DNA of 64,000 nucleotides from Chromatiales bacterium (GCA_014762505.1 JABURS010000035.1:124001-188000), one strand, 5' to 3'. Counted from the stretch's first letter, positions 51,763 to 61,609 are shown. Notes: a model not told the origin generated them from the sequence alone. A program made the numbers and translations.

Positions 51763-52524
51763 ATGGCAAAAACTCTCGCAGACGACGGACCACGCCCCAT
51801 GCTCCATCTCTTCACCGATTTCGGCCCGCAGGGTCCCTATGTCGGGCAGCTCCATGCCGCCATCCTGCGTGAGGTGCCGGGGCTGACCGTCATCGACCTG
51901 CTGCATGACGCGCCGATGTTCCGGCCACGGGCAGCCGCGCACCTGCTGGCGGCCTGCGCAGGAGAATCACGGCCCGGCGAGGTGTTCGTCTGCGTGGTGG
52001 ACCCCGGGGTGGGCACGGCGCGCCGGCCGCTGGCGCTGCAGGCGGAGGGACGCTGGTTCGTTGGGCCGGACAATGGCCTGCTGGACGTGGTCGCGGCCAG
52101 GTCGGCCGAGGCAGCCTGGTGGGAGATCACCTGGCGGCCGGCGCAGCTCTCGGCGAGCTTCCACGGACGCGACCTGTTCGCTCCGGTGGGCGCGCGCATC
52201 GCCGCGGGTGAGGCGCCGACGTCCTGGGGCGCTCCCTGCCCTGCCCCTCCGCAGAGCGTCGACGAGGGGCTCGCCGAGATCATCTATCTCGATGCCTACG
52301 GCAACGCCATGACGGGCCTGCGCGGCGATCAGGTGGAAAGGCATGCCCTGATGACGGCAGGCGGCGAACGCCTCTCCTATCGCCGCACATTCGGCGAGGC
52401 CGCTACCGGGGAGGCCTTCTGGTACGTCAATTCGCGGGGGCTGGTGGAGATCGCGGTGAACCACGGGAGTGCTGCGGCGCGACTGGGACTGGCAATCGGG
52501 ATGCCGGTTGGGCGTGAGGCGTGA
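51763..52524 (+). CDS. SAM hydroxide adenosyltransferase (DUF62 family)
   Basis: A 253-aa (or 241-aa) DUF62-family protein. Such enzymes hydrolyse SAM to adenosine and methionine with a water-derived hydroxide; related enzymes halogenate SAM. Typical segments: MLHLFTDFGPQGPYVGQLHA, VVDPGVGTARRPLAL near residue 80 and FVGPDNGLLDVVAA near 98, and IIYLDAYGNAMTGL near 175. The ATG at 51763 is preceded by GGGGG; the ATG at 51799 starts exactly at the family N-terminus. The extra 12 residues (KTLADDGPRP) contain an alpha-like repeat fragment GACGACGGACCACG. The stop codon lies inside beta heptads. Confidence 0.88.
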   Translation: MAKTLADDGPRPMLHLFTDFGPQGPYVGQLHAAILREVPGLTVIDLLHDAPMFRPRAAAHLLAACAGESRPGEVFVCVVDPGVGTARRPLALQAEGRWFVGPDNGLLDVVAARSAEAAWWEITWRPAQLSASFHGRDLFAPVGARIAAGEAPTSWGAPCPAPPQSVDEGLAEIIYLDAYGNAMTGLRGDQVERHALMTAGGERLSYRRTFGEAATGEAFWYVNSRGLVEIAVNHGSAAARLGLAIGMPVGREA

Positions 52525-52559
52525 GGCGTGAGGCGTGAGGCGTGAGGCGTGAGGCGAAG
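52511..52559 (+). repeat. Six perfect GGCGTGA heptads plus one degenerate
   Basis: Six head-to-tail copies of GGCGTGA at 52511-52552, then GGCGAAG. The stop TGA of the SAM hydroxide adenosyltransferase gene is the last three bases of copy two (52522-52524). This is the most regular array in the window. It lies between that gene and the terminator shared with rplQ. Confidence 0.95.
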
Positions 52560-52580
52560 AGCCTAACCGACACGGCGGGC

Positions 52581-52613
52581 ACAAAAAAGCCGGGCAACGC
52601 CCGGCTTTTTTGT
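52581..52613. terminator. Bidirectional intrinsic terminator of the alpha operon
   Basis: A 7-bp GC stem GCCGGGC / GCCCGGC with loop AAC at about 52589-52605, flanked by six A and six T that extend the stem. It terminates the rplQ transcript from the minus strand and that of the SAM hydroxide adenosyltransferase gene from the plus strand. The rplQ stop is at 52627. Confidence 0.9.
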
Positions 52614-52626
52614 TGGTGAACAGGGC

Positions 52627-53022
52627 TTATTCGCCTGCTTCGGCCTCGCCACCGGCCTGCGGCTCGGGACGGTCGACCAGTTCGACGTAGGCCATCGGGG
52701 CGTTGTCGCCGGCGCGGAAGCCGCACTTGAGGATGCGCAGATAGCCACCCGGACGCGACTCGTAACGCGGACCCAGCTCGGCGAACAACTTGCCCACCAC
52801 TTCCTTGTCACGCAGGCGCGAGAAGGCGACGCGGCGCTTGTGGACGCTGTCTTCCTTGGCCATGGTGATGAGGGGCTCGGCCACGCGGCGCAGCTCCTTG
52901 GCCTTCGGCAGCGTGGTCTTGATGGCCTCGTGGCGCAGCAGCGCGTTGGTCAGTGCCTGCAACGTCGCCTTGCGATGGCTGCTGTTGCGGTTCAGTTTTC
53001 TACCCGAATTGCGGTGACGCAT
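52627..53022 (-). CDS. rplQ: 50S ribosomal protein L17
   Basis: A 131-aa L17, last gene of the alpha operon. It opens [20 protein letters not shown], the family N-terminus, and has [21 protein letters not shown] near 36. The C-terminal 20 residues ([15 protein letters not shown]) are variable and slightly longer than E. coli L17 (127 aa). It lies at the exit region of the 50S. The gene begins 41 bp after rpoA. Confidence 0.97.
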   Translation of the reverse strand: MRHRNSGRKLNRNSSHRKATLQALTNALLRHEAIKTTLPKAKELRRVAEPLITMAKEDSVHKRRVAFSRLRDKEVVGKLFAELGPRYESRPGGYLRILKCGFRAGDNAPMAYVELVDRPEPQAGGEAEAGE

Positions 53023-53063
53023 GGCTGTGTTTCCTAAATCGTGCGGTTAAGACCAGGACTCGC

Positions 53064-54056
53064 TCAGGAGGCCTGCTTTTCGTCCTTCAGACTTGCCGGC
53101 GGCCAGTTCTCCAGGCGCATGCCCAGGGACAGACCGTGCGAGGCCAGCACGTCCTTGATTTCGGTGAGCGACTTCTTGCCCAGGTTCGGGGTCTTCAGCA
53201 GCTCGACCTCGGTGCGCTGGATCAGGTCACCGATGTAGTAGATGTTCTCGGCCTTGAGGCAGTTGGCCGAACGCACCGTCAGCTCCAGGTCGTCGACCGG
53301 ACGCAGCAGGATCGGGTCAATCTCGGATTCCTTGGACTCAGGCTCGGCCGCCTCGGTGCCCTGCAGGTGGACGAACACCGCCAGCTGCTGCTGGAGGATG
53401 GTCGCGGCCATGCGAATGGCCTCTTCCGGGTCCACGGTGCCGTCGGTCTCGAGCTCGATCACAAGCTTGTCGAGGTCGGTGCGCTGCTCCACGCGGGCCG
53501 CTTCCACCTTGTAGGCGACGCGGTAGATCGGGCTGAAGCTGGCATCCAGCAGCAGGTGGCCGATCGGGCGGTCCTCGCTCTCGGCGGTGCGACGGCTGGC
53601 TGCCGGCACGTAACCACGCCCCTTGGCGATCTTCAGGGTCATGTTCAGCTCGCCGGCCTTGGTCAGGTGGGCGATGACATGATCCGGATTGACGATCTCG
53701 ACGTCATGGTCGCCGACGATGTCGGCGGCGGTCACCACGCCCGGGCCCTTCTTCTTCAGGGTCACAGTGGCCTCGTCACGACTGTGCATGCGCACGGCTA
53801 GGCCCTTGAGGTTCAGCAGGATGTCGACCACGTCTTCCTGCACACCCTCGATCGAGGTGTACTCGTGGAGCACGCCCTCGATCTCCGCTTCGACCACGGC
53901 ACAACCGGGGATGGAAGACAGGAGGATGCGGCGCAGGGCGTTACCCAGGGTATGCCCGAAACCGCGCTCCAGCGGCTCGAGAATGACCTTGGCGTTACGC
54001 TCGTTTTCAGCCTGAACAACGATGTTGCGCGGCTTGAGAAGATCTTTGGCCAGCAT
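53064..54056 (-). CDS. rpoA: RNA polymerase subunit alpha
   Basis: A 330-aa alpha subunit. The N-terminal domain (1-235) nucleates assembly ([20 protein letters not shown] near residue 33); the C-terminal domain (from about 250: [41 protein letters not shown] spans 270-310) binds UP elements and activators. Length equals that of E. coli (329 aa). It lies 21 bp after rpsD and is read with it in the alpha operon. Confidence 0.97.
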   Translation of the reverse strand: MLAKDLLKPRNIVVQAENERNAKVILEPLERGFGHTLGNALRRILLSSIPGCAVVEAEIEGVLHEYTSIEGVQEDVVDILLNLKGLAVRMHSRDEATVTLKKKGPGVVTAADIVGDHDVEIVNPDHVIAHLTKAGELNMTLKIAKGRGYVPAASRRTAESEDRPIGHLLLDASFSPIYRVAYKVEAARVEQRTDLDKLVIELETDGTVDPEEAIRMAATILQQQLAVFVHLQGTEAAEPESKESEIDPILLRPVDDLELTVRSANCLKAENIYYIGDLIQRTEVELLKTPNLGKKSLTEIKDVLASHGLSLGMRLENWPPASLKDEKQAS

Positions 54057-54077
54057 CGAAAACCTCTTGATCCGTGA

Positions 54078-54698
54078 TTACTTGGAGTACAGCTCGACCA
54101 CCAGAGATTCGTTGATCTCGGCAGGCAGGTCGGAGCGCTCGGGTACGGACTTGAAGACACCTTCCATCTTCTTGGTGTCGACTTCCACCCACTCGGGGAA
54201 GCCAAACTGCTCGGCCAGGGCCAGGGAATCCTGGATGCGGACCTGCTTTTTGGACTTTTCGCGCACGGAAACGGTGTCGCCGGCCTTGACCTGGTAGGAC
54301 GGGATGTTCACCGACTGTCCATTCACCATGATCGCCTTGTGGCTGACCAGCTGACGCGCCTCGGAACGGGTGGCGCCGAAGCCCATGCGGTACACGACGT
54401 TGTCGAGACGGCACTCCAGCAGCTTCAGCAGGTTCTCACCGGTGGAGCCCTTGATCTGGGCGGCCGCCTTGAAGTAGTTGCGGAACTGCTTTTCCAGCAC
54501 ACCGTAGATACGGCGCAGCTTCTGCTTTTCACGCAGCTGCAGGCCATAGTCGGACAGACGCGTACGGCGATCGCCGTGCTGACCGGGGGCCTTTTCAGCC
54601 TTGCACTTGGACTCGAACGAGCGGGCGCGGCTCTTCAGGAAGAGATCCGTACCCTCACGACGACTCAGCTTACACTTGGGACCAATATACCTAGCCAT
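54078..54698 (-). CDS. rpsD: 30S ribosomal protein S4
   Basis: A 206-aa S4, a primary 16S-binding protein that nucleates the 30S body and regulates the alpha operon translationally in E. coli. Typical N-terminus [37 protein letters not shown] near 35, and the S4 RNA-binding domain [20 protein letters not shown] near 95. Length equals the E. coli protein. Any S4 binding site would lie in the rpsM leader. Confidence 0.97.
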   Translation of the reverse strand: MARYIGPKCKLSRREGTDLFLKSRARSFESKCKAEKAPGQHGDRRTRLSDYGLQLREKQKLRRIYGVLEKQFRNYFKAAAQIKGSTGENLLKLLECRLDNVVYRMGFGATRSEARQLVSHKAIMVNGQSVNIPSYQVKAGDTVSVREKSKKQVRIQDSLALAEQFGFPEWVEVDTKKMEGVFKSVPERSDLPAEINESLVVELYSK

Positions 54699-54716
54699 CT
54701 TGAATCTCTCCCAACC

Positions 54717-55106
54717 TTAGACGCGGCGCTTTTTCGGCGGACGGCAGCCGTTGTGCGGGATCGGCGTCACGTCAGTGATGCTCTGGATCTTGTAACCGCA
54801 GTTGTTCAGCGCGCGGACCGCCGATTCACGACCCGGACCCGGGCCCTTCACGCGCACTTCCAGGTTCTTCAGACCGTAGTCCTGGGCGGCAGTGCCGGCA
54901 CGCTCCGCGGCCACCTGGGCTGCGAACGGCGTGCTCTTGCGCGAGCCACGGAAGCCCGAACCACCCGAGGTGGCCCAGGACAGGGCGTTACCCTGGCGGT
55001 CCGTGATCGTGATGATCGTGTTGTTGAAGCTTGCGTGAATGTGCGCAATGCCGTCGGTGACGACCTTTTTGACCTTCTTGCGCGTGCGAGTCGGGGCCTT
55101 AGCCAT
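54717..55106 (-). CDS. rpsK: 30S ribosomal protein S11
   Basis: A 129-aa S11 located on the 30S platform. It has the N-terminal basic stretch [43 protein letters not shown] and the conserved C-terminus [18 protein letters not shown]. The Asn-Gly within PHNGCR is the site converted to isoaspartate in E. coli S11. Order rpsM-rpsK-rpsD is standard. Confidence 0.97.
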   Translation of the reverse strand: MAKAPTRTRKKVKKVVTDGIAHIHASFNNTIITITDRQGNALSWATSGGSGFRGSRKSTPFAAQVAAERAGTAAQDYGLKNLEVRVKGPGPGRESAVRALNNCGYKIQSITDVTPIPHNGCRPPKKRRV

Positions 55107-55131
55107 AAGCCTCTAAATCCTGTCAGTACAA

Positions 55132-55488
55132 TTACTTACGAATCGGACGACGCGGGCCCTTGCGGGTACGCGCGTTGGTCTTGGTACGCTGGCCGCGCAC
55201 GGGCAGGCCACGACGGTGGCGCAGACCGCGATAGCAACCGAGGTCCATGAGACGCTTGATGTTCATGGAGATGTCGCGGCGCAGGTCACCTTCGACCGTG
55301 TACTTGGCGACTTCCTCACGCAGCTGCTCGACCTCGCCGTCGCTCAGGTCCTTGACCTTGACGGTGGGATCGATGCCGGTGGCGGCACAGATAGCCTGTG
55401 CACGCGTGCTGCCGATACCATAGATCGCCTGCAGGGCGATGACGGTATGCTTCTGCACAGGGATGTTGATACCTGCAATACGAGCCAT
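55132..55488 (-). CDS. rpsM: 30S ribosomal protein S13
   Basis: A 118-aa S13 in the 30S head that contacts P-site tRNA and the 50S. It begins [20 protein letters not shown], with [19 protein letters not shown] near 24 and the basic tail [21 protein letters not shown]. It is the first gene of the alpha operon and has its own promoter-like sequence upstream (see 55526-55554). The leader of about 30 nt could hold the S4 operator known from E. coli; I cannot confirm the pseudoknot. Confidence 0.97.
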   Translation of the reverse strand: MARIAGINIPVQKHTVIALQAIYGIGSTRAQAICAATGIDPTVKVKDLSDGEVEQLREEVAKYTVEGDLRRDISMNIKRLMDLGCYRGLRHRRGLPVRGQRTKTNARTRKGPRRPIRK

Positions 55489-55525
55489 TCGAAAATCTCT
55501 CCACGAAACGGCGGAAAAGCCGGCA

Positions 55526-55554
55526 ATTCTAGCCGCCTTTTCGCCCTAATTCAA
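55526..55554 (-). promoter_or_regulatory. Sigma70 promoter of the alpha operon
   Basis: On the minus strand a TTGAAT -35 hexamer (55549-55554) and a TAGAAT -10 hexamer (55526-55531) separated by exactly 17 nt. They lie between rpmJ and rpsM, the place of the alpha-operon promoter in E. coli. Transcription would start near 55518, giving a leader of about 30 nt. Confidence 0.75.
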
Positions 55555-55559
55555 CCAAG

Positions 55560-55673
55560 TTAACCCTGACGCTGCTTGTGGCGCGGGTCCTTGCAGATCA
55601 CGCGAACCACACCGTTACGGCGCACCACCTTGCAATTACGGCAGATCTTCTTGACGGAAGCACGTACTTTCAT
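55560..55673 (-). CDS. rpmJ: 50S ribosomal protein L36
   Basis: A 37-aa zinc-binding L36: [20 protein letters not shown], then [17 protein letters not shown]. All four zinc ligands (Cys11, Cys14, Cys27, His32) are present, so this is the C+ form. It lies 27 bp downstream of secY, the last gene of the spc operon. Spacing and order (secY-rpmJ-rpsM) are as in E. coli. Confidence 0.96.
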   Translation of the reverse strand: MKVRASVKKICRNCKVVRRNGVVRVICKDPRHKQRQG

Positions 55674-55700
55674 CGTTCTATCCTCGATGCTTACTCGGCA

Positions 55701-57053
55701 TTACCGCAACAGGCCGGTCTTGCCATAACCTTTCAGATTCGCTTTTTTCATCAGGCCTTCATACTGATGGGACATCAGATGGGCCTGAACCTGGGCCATG
55801 AAATCCATGACCACCACAACAATAATCAGCAGGGACGTACCGCCGAAGTAGAACGGCACGTTCCAGGCCAGAATCAGGAATTCCGGCAGCAGACACACCA
55901 GGGTGATGTAGATCGCACCCACCGTGGTCAGGCGCGACATCACACCATCGATGTAACGGGCGGTCTGCTCGCCCGGACGAATCCCCGGGATAAAGGCCCC
56001 GGACTTCTTCAGATTGTCTGCCGTTTCACGGGCATTGAAGACAATGGCCGTGTAGAAGAAGCAGAAAAACACGATCGCCGCCGCATAGGCCGCGACATAC
56101 ACCGGCTGACCGGGCGCTAGGGCATTGGCGATGTTCGCCATCCAGCCCATGCCCTCGGTGCGGCCGAACCAGCTGCCCAGCGTCGCCGGGAACAGGATGA
56201 TGCTCGACGCGAAGATCGGCGGAATCACCCCGGCCATGTTCAGCTTCAGCGGCAGGTGGCTCGACTGGGCCGCGTACAGCTTGCGGCCCTGCTGGCGCTT
56301 GGCGTAGTTCACCGTGATGCGACGCTGACCGCGCTCGGCGAACACCACGAAGGCCGTCACTGCCAGGGCCATCGCCACCAGTAGCAACACCACCGGGATC
56401 GACAGCTGCCCGGTGCTGGCCAGCTCCAGCGTGCCCGCAAAGGCCGCCGGAAGGCCGGCCACGATACCCGCGAAGATGATCAGCGAGATACCGTTGCCCA
56501 CCCCGCGCTCGGTGATCTGCTCACCCACCCACATCAGGAACAGGGTGCCGGTCACCAGTGTGATCGTCGTGGTGAAGACGAACGCCAGGTTCGTCTGACC
56601 ATCGGCATGCCCCAGGTCCACACCCTGCCCGTCCAGGGCGAAGGAGATACCGATCGCCTGGAACAGGGCCAGCACCACGGTGCCGTAGCGCGTGTACTGC
56701 GTAATCTTGCGCTTGCCGCGCTCGCCTTCCTTGCGCAGCTGCTCCAGCGAGGGCACCACGTGCGTCATGAGCTGCATGACGATCGCCGCCGAGATATACG
56801 GCATGATGCCCAGCGCGAACACGGAGAAACGCTCCAGCGCCCCGCCACTGAACATGTTGGCCAGGTCCAGGAAGGTGCCGCTGTTCTGGCTGAAGAAATC
56901 GGCCAGGGCCGTCGGTTCGATCCCCGGGATCGGCACGAAGGTGCCGATACGGTAGACGATCAGCGCCAGCAGCACGAACACGAGTCGCTGACGAAGCTCC
57001 TTCACCTTGCCCAGCCCACCGAGGGCCGCGGCGTTCGCACCCTTGGCTGCCAC
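55701..57053 (-). CDS. secY: Protein translocase subunit SecY
   Basis: A 450-aa channel subunit of the SecYEG translocon with ten membrane helices. Features: [20 protein letters not shown] at TM1, PIPGI plug region, the cytoplasmic loop with [19 protein letters not shown] near 245 and [18 protein letters not shown] near 360, needed for SecA and ribosome binding. The start is GTG at 57053, directly after the L15 TAA. It is 7 residues longer than E. coli SecY (443). Confidence 0.96.
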   Translation of the reverse strand: MAAKGANAAALGGLGKVKELRQRLVFVLLALIVYRIGTFVPIPGIEPTALADFFSQNSGTFLDLANMFSGGALERFSVFALGIMPYISAAIVMQLMTHVVPSLEQLRKEGERGKRKITQYTRYGTVVLALFQAIGISFALDGQGVDLGHADGQTNLAFVFTTTITLVTGTLFLMWVGEQITERGVGNGISLIIFAGIVAGLPAAFAGTLELASTGQLSIPVVLLLVAMALAVTAFVVFAERGQRRITVNYAKRQQGRKLYAAQSSHLPLKLNMAGVIPPIFASSIILFPATLGSWFGRTEGMGWMANIANALAPGQPVYVAAYAAAIVFFCFFYTAIVFNARETADNLKKSGAFIPGIRPGEQTARYIDGVMSRLTTVGAIYITLVCLLPEFLILAWNVPFYFGGTSLLIIVVVVMDFMAQVQAHLMSHQYEGLMKKANLKGYGKTGLLR

Positions 57054-57488
57054 TTAGTCCTCGACCTTACCGCCGGCCGCCTCGATGGCCGCGCGTGCAC
57101 CCTTGGTGACGCCCAGGCCCTTGACCGTAACGGCCTTTTCCAGGCTGCCGGAGACGATCACCTTGGCCTTCTCGGTCTGCGCCGGGACGATATGGGCCGC
57201 CTTCCGGGCCGCCAGATCGATCACGTCCGCTTCCACCTTGGCCAGCTCGTTCAGGCGCACTTCCGCACGGGTGGCGGCGGCACGCGAGGTGAAGCCGATC
57301 TTCGGCAGGCGGCGCTGCAGCGGCATCTGGCCGCCTTCGAAACCGACCTTGTGGAAACCGCCGGAACGCGACTTCTGACCCTTGTGGCCACGGCCACCGG
57401 TCTTGCCGAGGCCGGAGCCGATGCCACGACCCGGGCGCTTGCCGTTGGGGCGGCTGCCCGGAGCAGCCTTGATGGTATTCAGGCGCAT
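57054..57488 (-). CDS. rplO: 50S ribosomal protein L15
   Basis: A 144-aa L15, exactly the E. coli length. The ATG at 57488 gives [20 protein letters not shown] and the Gly-rich [22 protein letters not shown] region (split: [22 protein letters not shown]). The preceding in-frame ATG at 57503 lies inside rpmD and is rejected. It is followed by secY without a gap. Confidence 0.96.
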   Translation of the reverse strand: MRLNTIKAAPGSRPNGKRPGRGIGSGLGKTGGRGHKGQKSRSGGFHKVGFEGGQMPLQRRLPKIGFTSRAAATRAEVRLNELAKVEADVIDLAARKAAHIVPAQTEKAKVIVSGSLEKAVTVKGLGVTKGARAAIEAAGGKVED

Positions 57489-57489
57489 C

Positions 57490-57678
57490 TTAGGCTTCCT
57501 CAATCTTCAGCATGTACGAGATCTTGTTGATCATTCCGCGGTTTTCCGGGGTGTCCAGCACTTCCACCGTGTGGTGCATGCGGCGCAGACCCAGACCGCG
57601 CGCGCAGGCCTGATGGTTCTTCAGACGACCATTCAGACTGCGGACCAGGGTAACCTTGACCTTGTTCGCGTTCGCCAT
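57490..57678 (-). CDS. rpmD: 50S ribosomal protein L30
   Basis: A 62-aa L30. The ATG at 57678 gives [20 protein letters not shown], then [21 protein letters not shown] and [12 protein letters not shown], typical of bacterial L30. In-frame codons further upstream are the end of rpsE in another frame. It starts 4 bp after rpsE. Confidence 0.96.
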   Translation of the reverse strand: MANANKVKVTLVRSLNGRLKNHQACARGLGLRRMHHTVEVLDTPENRGMINKISYMLKIEEA

Positions 57679-57682
57679 GACC

Positions 57683-58189
57683 TTAACCCGTAATCTCTTC
57701 GACTTTCTTGCCGCGCTTGGCGGCAATGCTTTCCGGCGACGCCATGGCGGCCAGGCCACCGATGGTGGCACGCACCACGTTCATCGGGTTGCGCGAGCCG
57801 ATGCACTTGGCCAGCACGTTGCGCACCCCGGCAACCTCGAACACGGCACGCATGGCGCCACCGGCGATGATACCGGTACCTTCGGAGGCCGGCTGCATGA
57901 AGACCTTGGCCGCACCATGGCGGTGGGTCATCGGGAACTGCAGCGTGCCTTCCTTCAGGGAGACGGTGCACATGTTCTTGCGCGCCTTCTCCATCGCCTT
58001 CTGGATGGCCACCGGCACTTCACGCGCCTTGCCATAACCGAAGCCGACCTTGCCATTCCCATCGCCGACCACAGCCAGGGCGGTGAAACCGAACTGGCGG
58101 CCACCCTTGACCACCTTGGCGACTCGATTGACGGCGACCAGCTTTTCCTGCAGGCCGTCGGTATTGGACGAATTATCGAAATTTGCCAT
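57683..58189 (-). CDS. rpsE: 30S ribosomal protein S5
   Basis: A 168-aa S5 at the mRNA entry side of the 30S; it contributes to decoding accuracy (ram mutations) and mRNA unwinding. It has [20 protein letters not shown] near residue 17 (spectinomycin-site loop), [19 protein letters not shown] and [16 protein letters not shown] near 130. Length is 1 residue more than E. coli (167). Confidence 0.97.
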   Translation of the reverse strand: MANFDNSSNTDGLQEKLVAVNRVAKVVKGGRQFGFTALAVVGDGNGKVGFGYGKAREVPVAIQKAMEKARKNMCTVSLKEGTLQFPMTHRHGAAKVFMQPASEGTGIIAGGAMRAVFEVAGVRNVLAKCIGSRNPMNVVRATIGGLAAMASPESIAAKRGKKVEEITG

Positions 58190-58201
58190 TGGTCTAACCC
58201 T

Positions 58202-58555
58202 TTAGAATTCCAGGCCGCTTTCGCGGGCAGCATCAGCCAGAGCCTTCAGACGGCCGTGGTACTTGAACCCGGACCGGTCAAAGGCCACTGCCGATACGCC
58301 CTTGGCCTTGGCACGCTCAGCAATCAGCTTGCCCACTGTCGTGGCAGCATCGCAGTTGCCGGTCGCCTTCAGGCCCTTCTTCACATCCGCCTCGACGGTG
58401 GATGCGGCGGCCACGACCTCGGAGCCATTAGGTGCGATCACCTGGGCGTAAATGTGACGCGGGGTCCGGAACACGCACAGACGGTGCTGACCCAGCTCAC
58501 GAATCTTGGCACGGGCCTTGCGGGCGCGGCGCAAACGAGTAGCTTTCTTATCCAT
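58202..58555 (-). CDS. rplR: 50S ribosomal protein L18
   Basis: A 117-aa L18 of the central protuberance that binds 5S rRNA with L5. It opens [20 protein letters not shown] and has [15 protein letters not shown] near 27 and the C-terminal [20 protein letters not shown]. Length equals E. coli L18. The 5S partner L5 is encoded upstream in the same operon. Confidence 0.97.
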   Translation of the reverse strand: MDKKATRLRRARKARAKIRELGQHRLCVFRTPRHIYAQVIAPNGSEVVAAASTVEADVKKGLKATGNCDAATTVGKLIAERAKAKGVSAVAFDRSGFKYHGRLKALADAARESGLEF

Positions 58556-58567
58556 CGCTTCAGACCC

Positions 58568-59101
58568 TTACTTCTTCTTGGCTTCCTTACGGATGATCTG
58601 CTCACCCGCGTATTTGACACCCTTACCCTTGTAAGGCTCCGGCGGACGGAAACCACGGATTTCGGCGGCCACCTGACCCACCACCTGCTTGTCGGCGCCC
58701 TTGACGACGACTTCGGTCTGGCTCGGGGTTTCGACGGTGATCCCTTCCGGCACCTCGTAGTTGATCGGGTGCGAATAACCCAGCGCCAGGTTAAGCACCT
58801 TGCCCTGGGCCTGGGCACGATAACCCACGCCGACCAGCTCGAGCTTGCGCTCGAAGCCCTGGCTAACGCCAGTAACCATGTTGTTCACCACGGCACGCAT
58901 GGTACCGGCCATGGCATAAAATGCATCGTTGCCACCACGGGGCGCGAAGTTGAGGACCTTGTCGTCCTTCTGCACTTCCACGTCGTCGTGGATGCGGTAC
59001 TCGAACTGGCCCTTGGGACCCTTGATCGACAGCACCTGGCCGTTGACGTTCACATCGACGCCGGACGGCAGTTCAATCGGTTTCTTAGCTACGCGTGACA
59101 T
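58568..59101 (-). CDS. rplF: 50S ribosomal protein L6
   Basis: A 177-aa L6 near the GTPase-associated centre. It opens [20 protein letters not shown] and ends in the family signature [20 protein letters not shown] and KEAKKK. Length equals E. coli L6. It lies 10 bp after rpsH. Confidence 0.97.
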   Translation of the reverse strand: MSRVAKKPIELPSGVDVNVNGQVLSIKGPKGQFEYRIHDDVEVQKDDKVLNFAPRGGNDAFYAMAGTMRAVVNNMVTGVSQGFERKLELVGVGYRAQAQGKVLNLALGYSHPINYEVPEGITVETPSQTEVVVKGADKQVVGQVAAEIRGFRPPEPYKGKGVKYAGEQIIRKEAKKK

Positions 59102-59111
59102 CGCTCACCCC

Positions 59112-59510
59112 TTACTCGACCGTGCAGAGCACTTCGCCGCCATGGCCCGCTTCACGGGCAGCGCGATCGCTCATGACACCTTTGGACGTGGAGACAATGG
59201 CGACACCCAGCCCGCCAAGCACGGTCGGGATTTCGTCCTTGCCACGGAACACACGCAGGCCCGGGCGACTCACGCGCTTGAGCTTGGCGATAACCGGCTT
59301 GCCATCGTAGTACTTGAGCGAAACCACGAGGCTGCGCTTGTTGCCTTCCTGCTCCTCGACCTTGAAGTCGGCAATATAGCCTTCGTCCTTCATGACCTGC
59401 GCAATGGCGGCCTTGAGGGAGGAAGCGGGCATGGAAACCTGGACCTTGCCGGCCTGCTGACCATTGCGGATGCGGGTCAGCATGTCGGCGACCGGATCAG
59501 ACATACTCAT
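59112..59510 (-). CDS. rpsH: 30S ribosomal protein S8
   Basis: A 132-aa S8, a primary 16S helix 21 binder. It opens [20 protein letters not shown] and ends [20 protein letters not shown]. In E. coli S8 represses the spc operon by binding the rplE region mRNA; a like site here would be near the rplN/rplX-rplE junction, but I have not modelled it. The ATG at 59510 is used; MSDP at 59504 is an alternative start that gives the E. coli length (130). Confidence 0.96.
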   Translation of the reverse strand: MSMSDPVADMLTRIRNGQQAGKVQVSMPASSLKAAIAQVMKDEGYIADFKVEEQEGNKRSLVVSLKYYDGKPVIAKLKRVSRPGLRVFRGKDEIPTVLGGLGVAIVSTSKGVMSDRAAREAGHGGEVLCTVE

Positions 59511-59538
59511 TGTATCGATATCCTCTAGTTAAGAATGA

Positions 59539-59844
59539 TTACCAGCTGGACTTGACCAGGCCCGGCACATCGCCGCGCATGGCGGCTTCGCGGAGCTTGT
59601 TACGGCCAAGACCGAACTTGCGATAGTAGCCGTGCGGACGGCCAGTCAGGTTGCAGCGATTGCGCTGACGGGACGGGCTCGCATCACGCGGCAGCTTCTG
59701 CAGCTTGGCGACGGCCTCCATACGCTGCTCGAAGTCAACGCTCGGATCCTTGATGATTGCCTTCAGCTCAGCACGCTTGGCGGCGTACTTGGCTACCGTC
59801 TTGGTGCGCTTGAGTTCGCGCTGCAACATGGAAGTCTTTGCCAT
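59539..59844 (-). CDS. rpsN: 30S ribosomal protein S14 (zinc-free form)
   Basis: A 101-aa long-form S14 without the CxxC zinc pairs (C- type), in the 30S head. ATG at 59844: [20 protein letters not shown], then [20 protein letters not shown] and [20 protein letters not shown]. Length equals E. coli (101). In-frame codons upstream of 59844 belong to rplE in another frame. Confidence 0.96.
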   Translation of the reverse strand: MAKTSMLQRELKRTKTVAKYAAKRAELKAIIKDPSVDFEQRMEAVAKLQKLPRDASPSRQRNRCNLTGRPHGYYRKFGLGRNKLREAAMRGDVPGLVKSSW

Positions 59845-59854
59845 TCGCCTAACC

Positions 59855-60394
59855 TCAGTTCTTGAACGGGAAGTTGAAAGCCTGCAGCAGGGCGCGGGCT
59901 TCCTCATCCGTCTTCGCGGTGGTGGTCACGGTGATATCCATGCCACGCAGCGCGTCGATCTTGTCGTAATCGATTTCCGGGAAGATGATCTGCTCCTTCA
60001 CGCCCATGCTGTAGTTGCCACGGCCATCGAAGGACTTGCCATTCAGTCCACGGAAATCACGGATACGCGGGATCGAGATATTGATCAACCGATCCAGGAA
60101 TTCGTACATACGCTCACGGCGCAGGGTCACCTTGCAGCCGATCGGCCAACCGTCACGGATCTTGAAGCCAGCGACGGACTTCCGCGCCAGGGTCACGACA
60201 GGCTTCTGACCGGAAATCTTGATCATGTCGCCGACGGCATTGTCGATGATCTTCTTGTCAGCGACAGCCTCGCCCAGACCCATGTTGAGCGTGATCTTGG
60301 TGATACGCGGCACTTCCATGACGCTCTTATAGCCAAAACGCTCCATGAGCTGGGCCACCACGGTATCACGATAATAATCTTTGAGTCGTGCCAT
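59855..60394 (-). CDS. rplE: 50S ribosomal protein L5
   Basis: A 179-aa L5 that binds 5S rRNA and contacts S13 across the intersubunit bridge B1b. [20 protein letters not shown] at the start; [20 protein letters not shown] near 73; [21 protein letters not shown] near 138 (two parts of the family signature). Length equals E. coli (179). Confidence 0.97.
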   Translation of the reverse strand: MARLKDYYRDTVVAQLMERFGYKSVMEVPRITKITLNMGLGEAVADKKIIDNAVGDMIKISGQKPVVTLARKSVAGFKIRDGWPIGCKVTLRRERMYEFLDRLINISIPRIRDFRGLNGKSFDGRGNYSMGVKEQIIFPEIDYDKIDALRGMDITVTTTAKTDEEARALLQAFNFPFKN

Positions 60395-60406
60395 TGCCGT
60401 TTACCT

Positions 60407-60724
60407 TTATGCGTCCACTACTTCTTCGTTGGACTTGAAGTAACGGACCTTGCGGCCGTCCTCCAGAATCTTGAATCCAACGCGGTCACCCTTGCCGGTG
60501 GCCGGGTTGTACAGCATCACATTGGACACATTCAGGGGCATTTCCTTTTCGATAATGCCACCGGAAACACCCTGAGCCGGATTCGGCTTCTGGTGTTTCT
60601 TGACCATGTTGATGCCCTGCACGACGATCTTGTCGTTATCCATCACACGCTGGACGGTGCCACGACGGCCCTTGTCCTTGCCCGCGATCACGACTACTTC
60701 GTCACCTTTACGAATTCTGTTCAT
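60407..60724 (-). CDS. rplX: 50S ribosomal protein L24
   Basis: A 105-aa L24, an assembly initiator near the exit tunnel. KOW motif [20 protein letters not shown] at residues 7-26, then [19 protein letters not shown]. Length is close to E. coli (104). It lies 14 bp after rplN. Confidence 0.97.
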   Translation of the reverse strand: MNRIRKGDEVVVIAGKDKGRRGTVQRVMDNDKIVVQGINMVKKHQKPNPAQGVSGGIIEKEMPLNVSNVMLYNPATGKGDRVGFKILEDGRKVRYFKSNEEVVDA

Positions 60725-60738
60725 TTTTCACCCCCGCC

Positions 60739-61107
60739 TTACAGCACTTCAGGCGCAAGAGAAATGATCTTCATGAAACGCTCGGTACGCAGTTCACGCG
60801 TCACCGGGCCGAAGATACGGGTGCCGATCGGCTCAAGCTTGTTGTTGAGCAGCACGGCAGCATTGCCGTCAAAACGGATCAGCGAACCATCAGGGCGACG
60901 CACGCCCTTGGCGGTGCGAACCACGACCGCATTGTACACTTCACCCTTCTTCACCTTGCCGCGCGGGATCGCGTCCTTGACGCTCACCTTGATAATGTCG
61001 CCGATACCGGCGTAGCGGCGATGCGAGCCACCCAACACTTTGATGCACTGAATTCTGCGCGCACCACTGTTGTCGGCCACATCCAAAACGGTCTGCATCT
61101 GAATCAT
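60739..61107 (-). CDS. rplN: 50S ribosomal protein L14
   Basis: A 122-aa L14, first gene of the spc operon and the target of the silencing factor RsfS encoded at 1378-1749. It opens [20 protein letters not shown] and has [21 protein letters not shown] near 26. Length is 1 residue less than the E. coli protein. The 35-bp spacer to rpsQ shows no clear promoter, so spc may be read through from S10. Confidence 0.97.
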   Translation of the reverse strand: MIQMQTVLDVADNSGARRIQCIKVLGGSHRRYAGIGDIIKVSVKDAIPRGKVKKGEVYNAVVVRTAKGVRRPDGSLIRFDGNAAVLLNNKLEPIGTRIFGPVTRELRTERFMKIISLAPEVL

Positions 61108-61142
61108 GGCGCTGTTCCGCTTGTCTGTTCGTTTTTAACCTG

Positions 61143-61406
61143 TTACTCGCTCGCGCGCTCGACGACCTTAACCAGAGACCAGGTCTTGGTTTTGGACATC
61201 GGGCGACACTCGCGGACCATGACCGTATCACCGGTCTTGCACTCGTTGTTGGCATCATGCGCATGCAGCTTGGTGGAGCGACGCACATACTTGCCATACA
61301 GCGGATGGCGAACACGGCGCTCTACGAGCACGGTGATCGTCTTGTCCATCTTGTCGGACACAACGCGCCCGGTGACGGTGCGCTCAAGTTTGGTTTCTTC
61401 ACTCAT
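61143..61406 (-). CDS. rpsQ: 30S ribosomal protein S17
   Basis: An 87-aa S17, a 16S rRNA-binding OB-fold protein. The ATG at 61406 gives [20 protein letters not shown], then [20 protein letters not shown] and [20 protein letters not shown]. An ATG at 61415 would overlap the rpmC stop and add MAV; I prefer the shorter form because GGTGATGG lies at a better spacing. Last gene of the S10 operon. Confidence 0.95.
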   Translation of the reverse strand: MSEETKLERTVTGRVVSDKMDKTITVLVERRVRHPLYGKYVRRSTKLHAHDANNECKTGDTVMVRECRPMSKTKTWSLVKVVERASE

Positions 61407-61414
61407 GACAGCCA

Positions 61415-61609
61415 TCACCCGTTACGTTTCTTTTCGTTCAGGACCGTCTTGATGCGCGCGATATCGCGACGCACGCTCTTGATCTGGCTGGGCGACTGCA
61501 CCTGGCCAACGGCCTTCTGCATGCGCAGCTTGAACTGGTCCTCGAGCTTGCTCAGCAGCTCACCCTGGAGCTCGTCGACGCTCTTTTCACGAAGTTCGGT
61601 CGCTTTCAT
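61415..61609 (-). CDS. rpmC: 50S ribosomal protein L29
   Basis: A 64-aa L29 at the tunnel exit, close to the SRP/trigger-factor docking site of L23. [20 protein letters not shown], then [19 protein letters not shown] and the [15 protein letters not shown] tail. The ATG at 61609 overlaps the rplP stop (TGATG); a GTG one codon earlier is possible. Length is 63 aa in E. coli. Confidence 0.95.
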   Translation of the reverse strand: MKATELREKSVDELQGELLSKLEDQFKLRMQKAVGQVQSPSQIKSVRRDIARIKTVLNEKKRNG

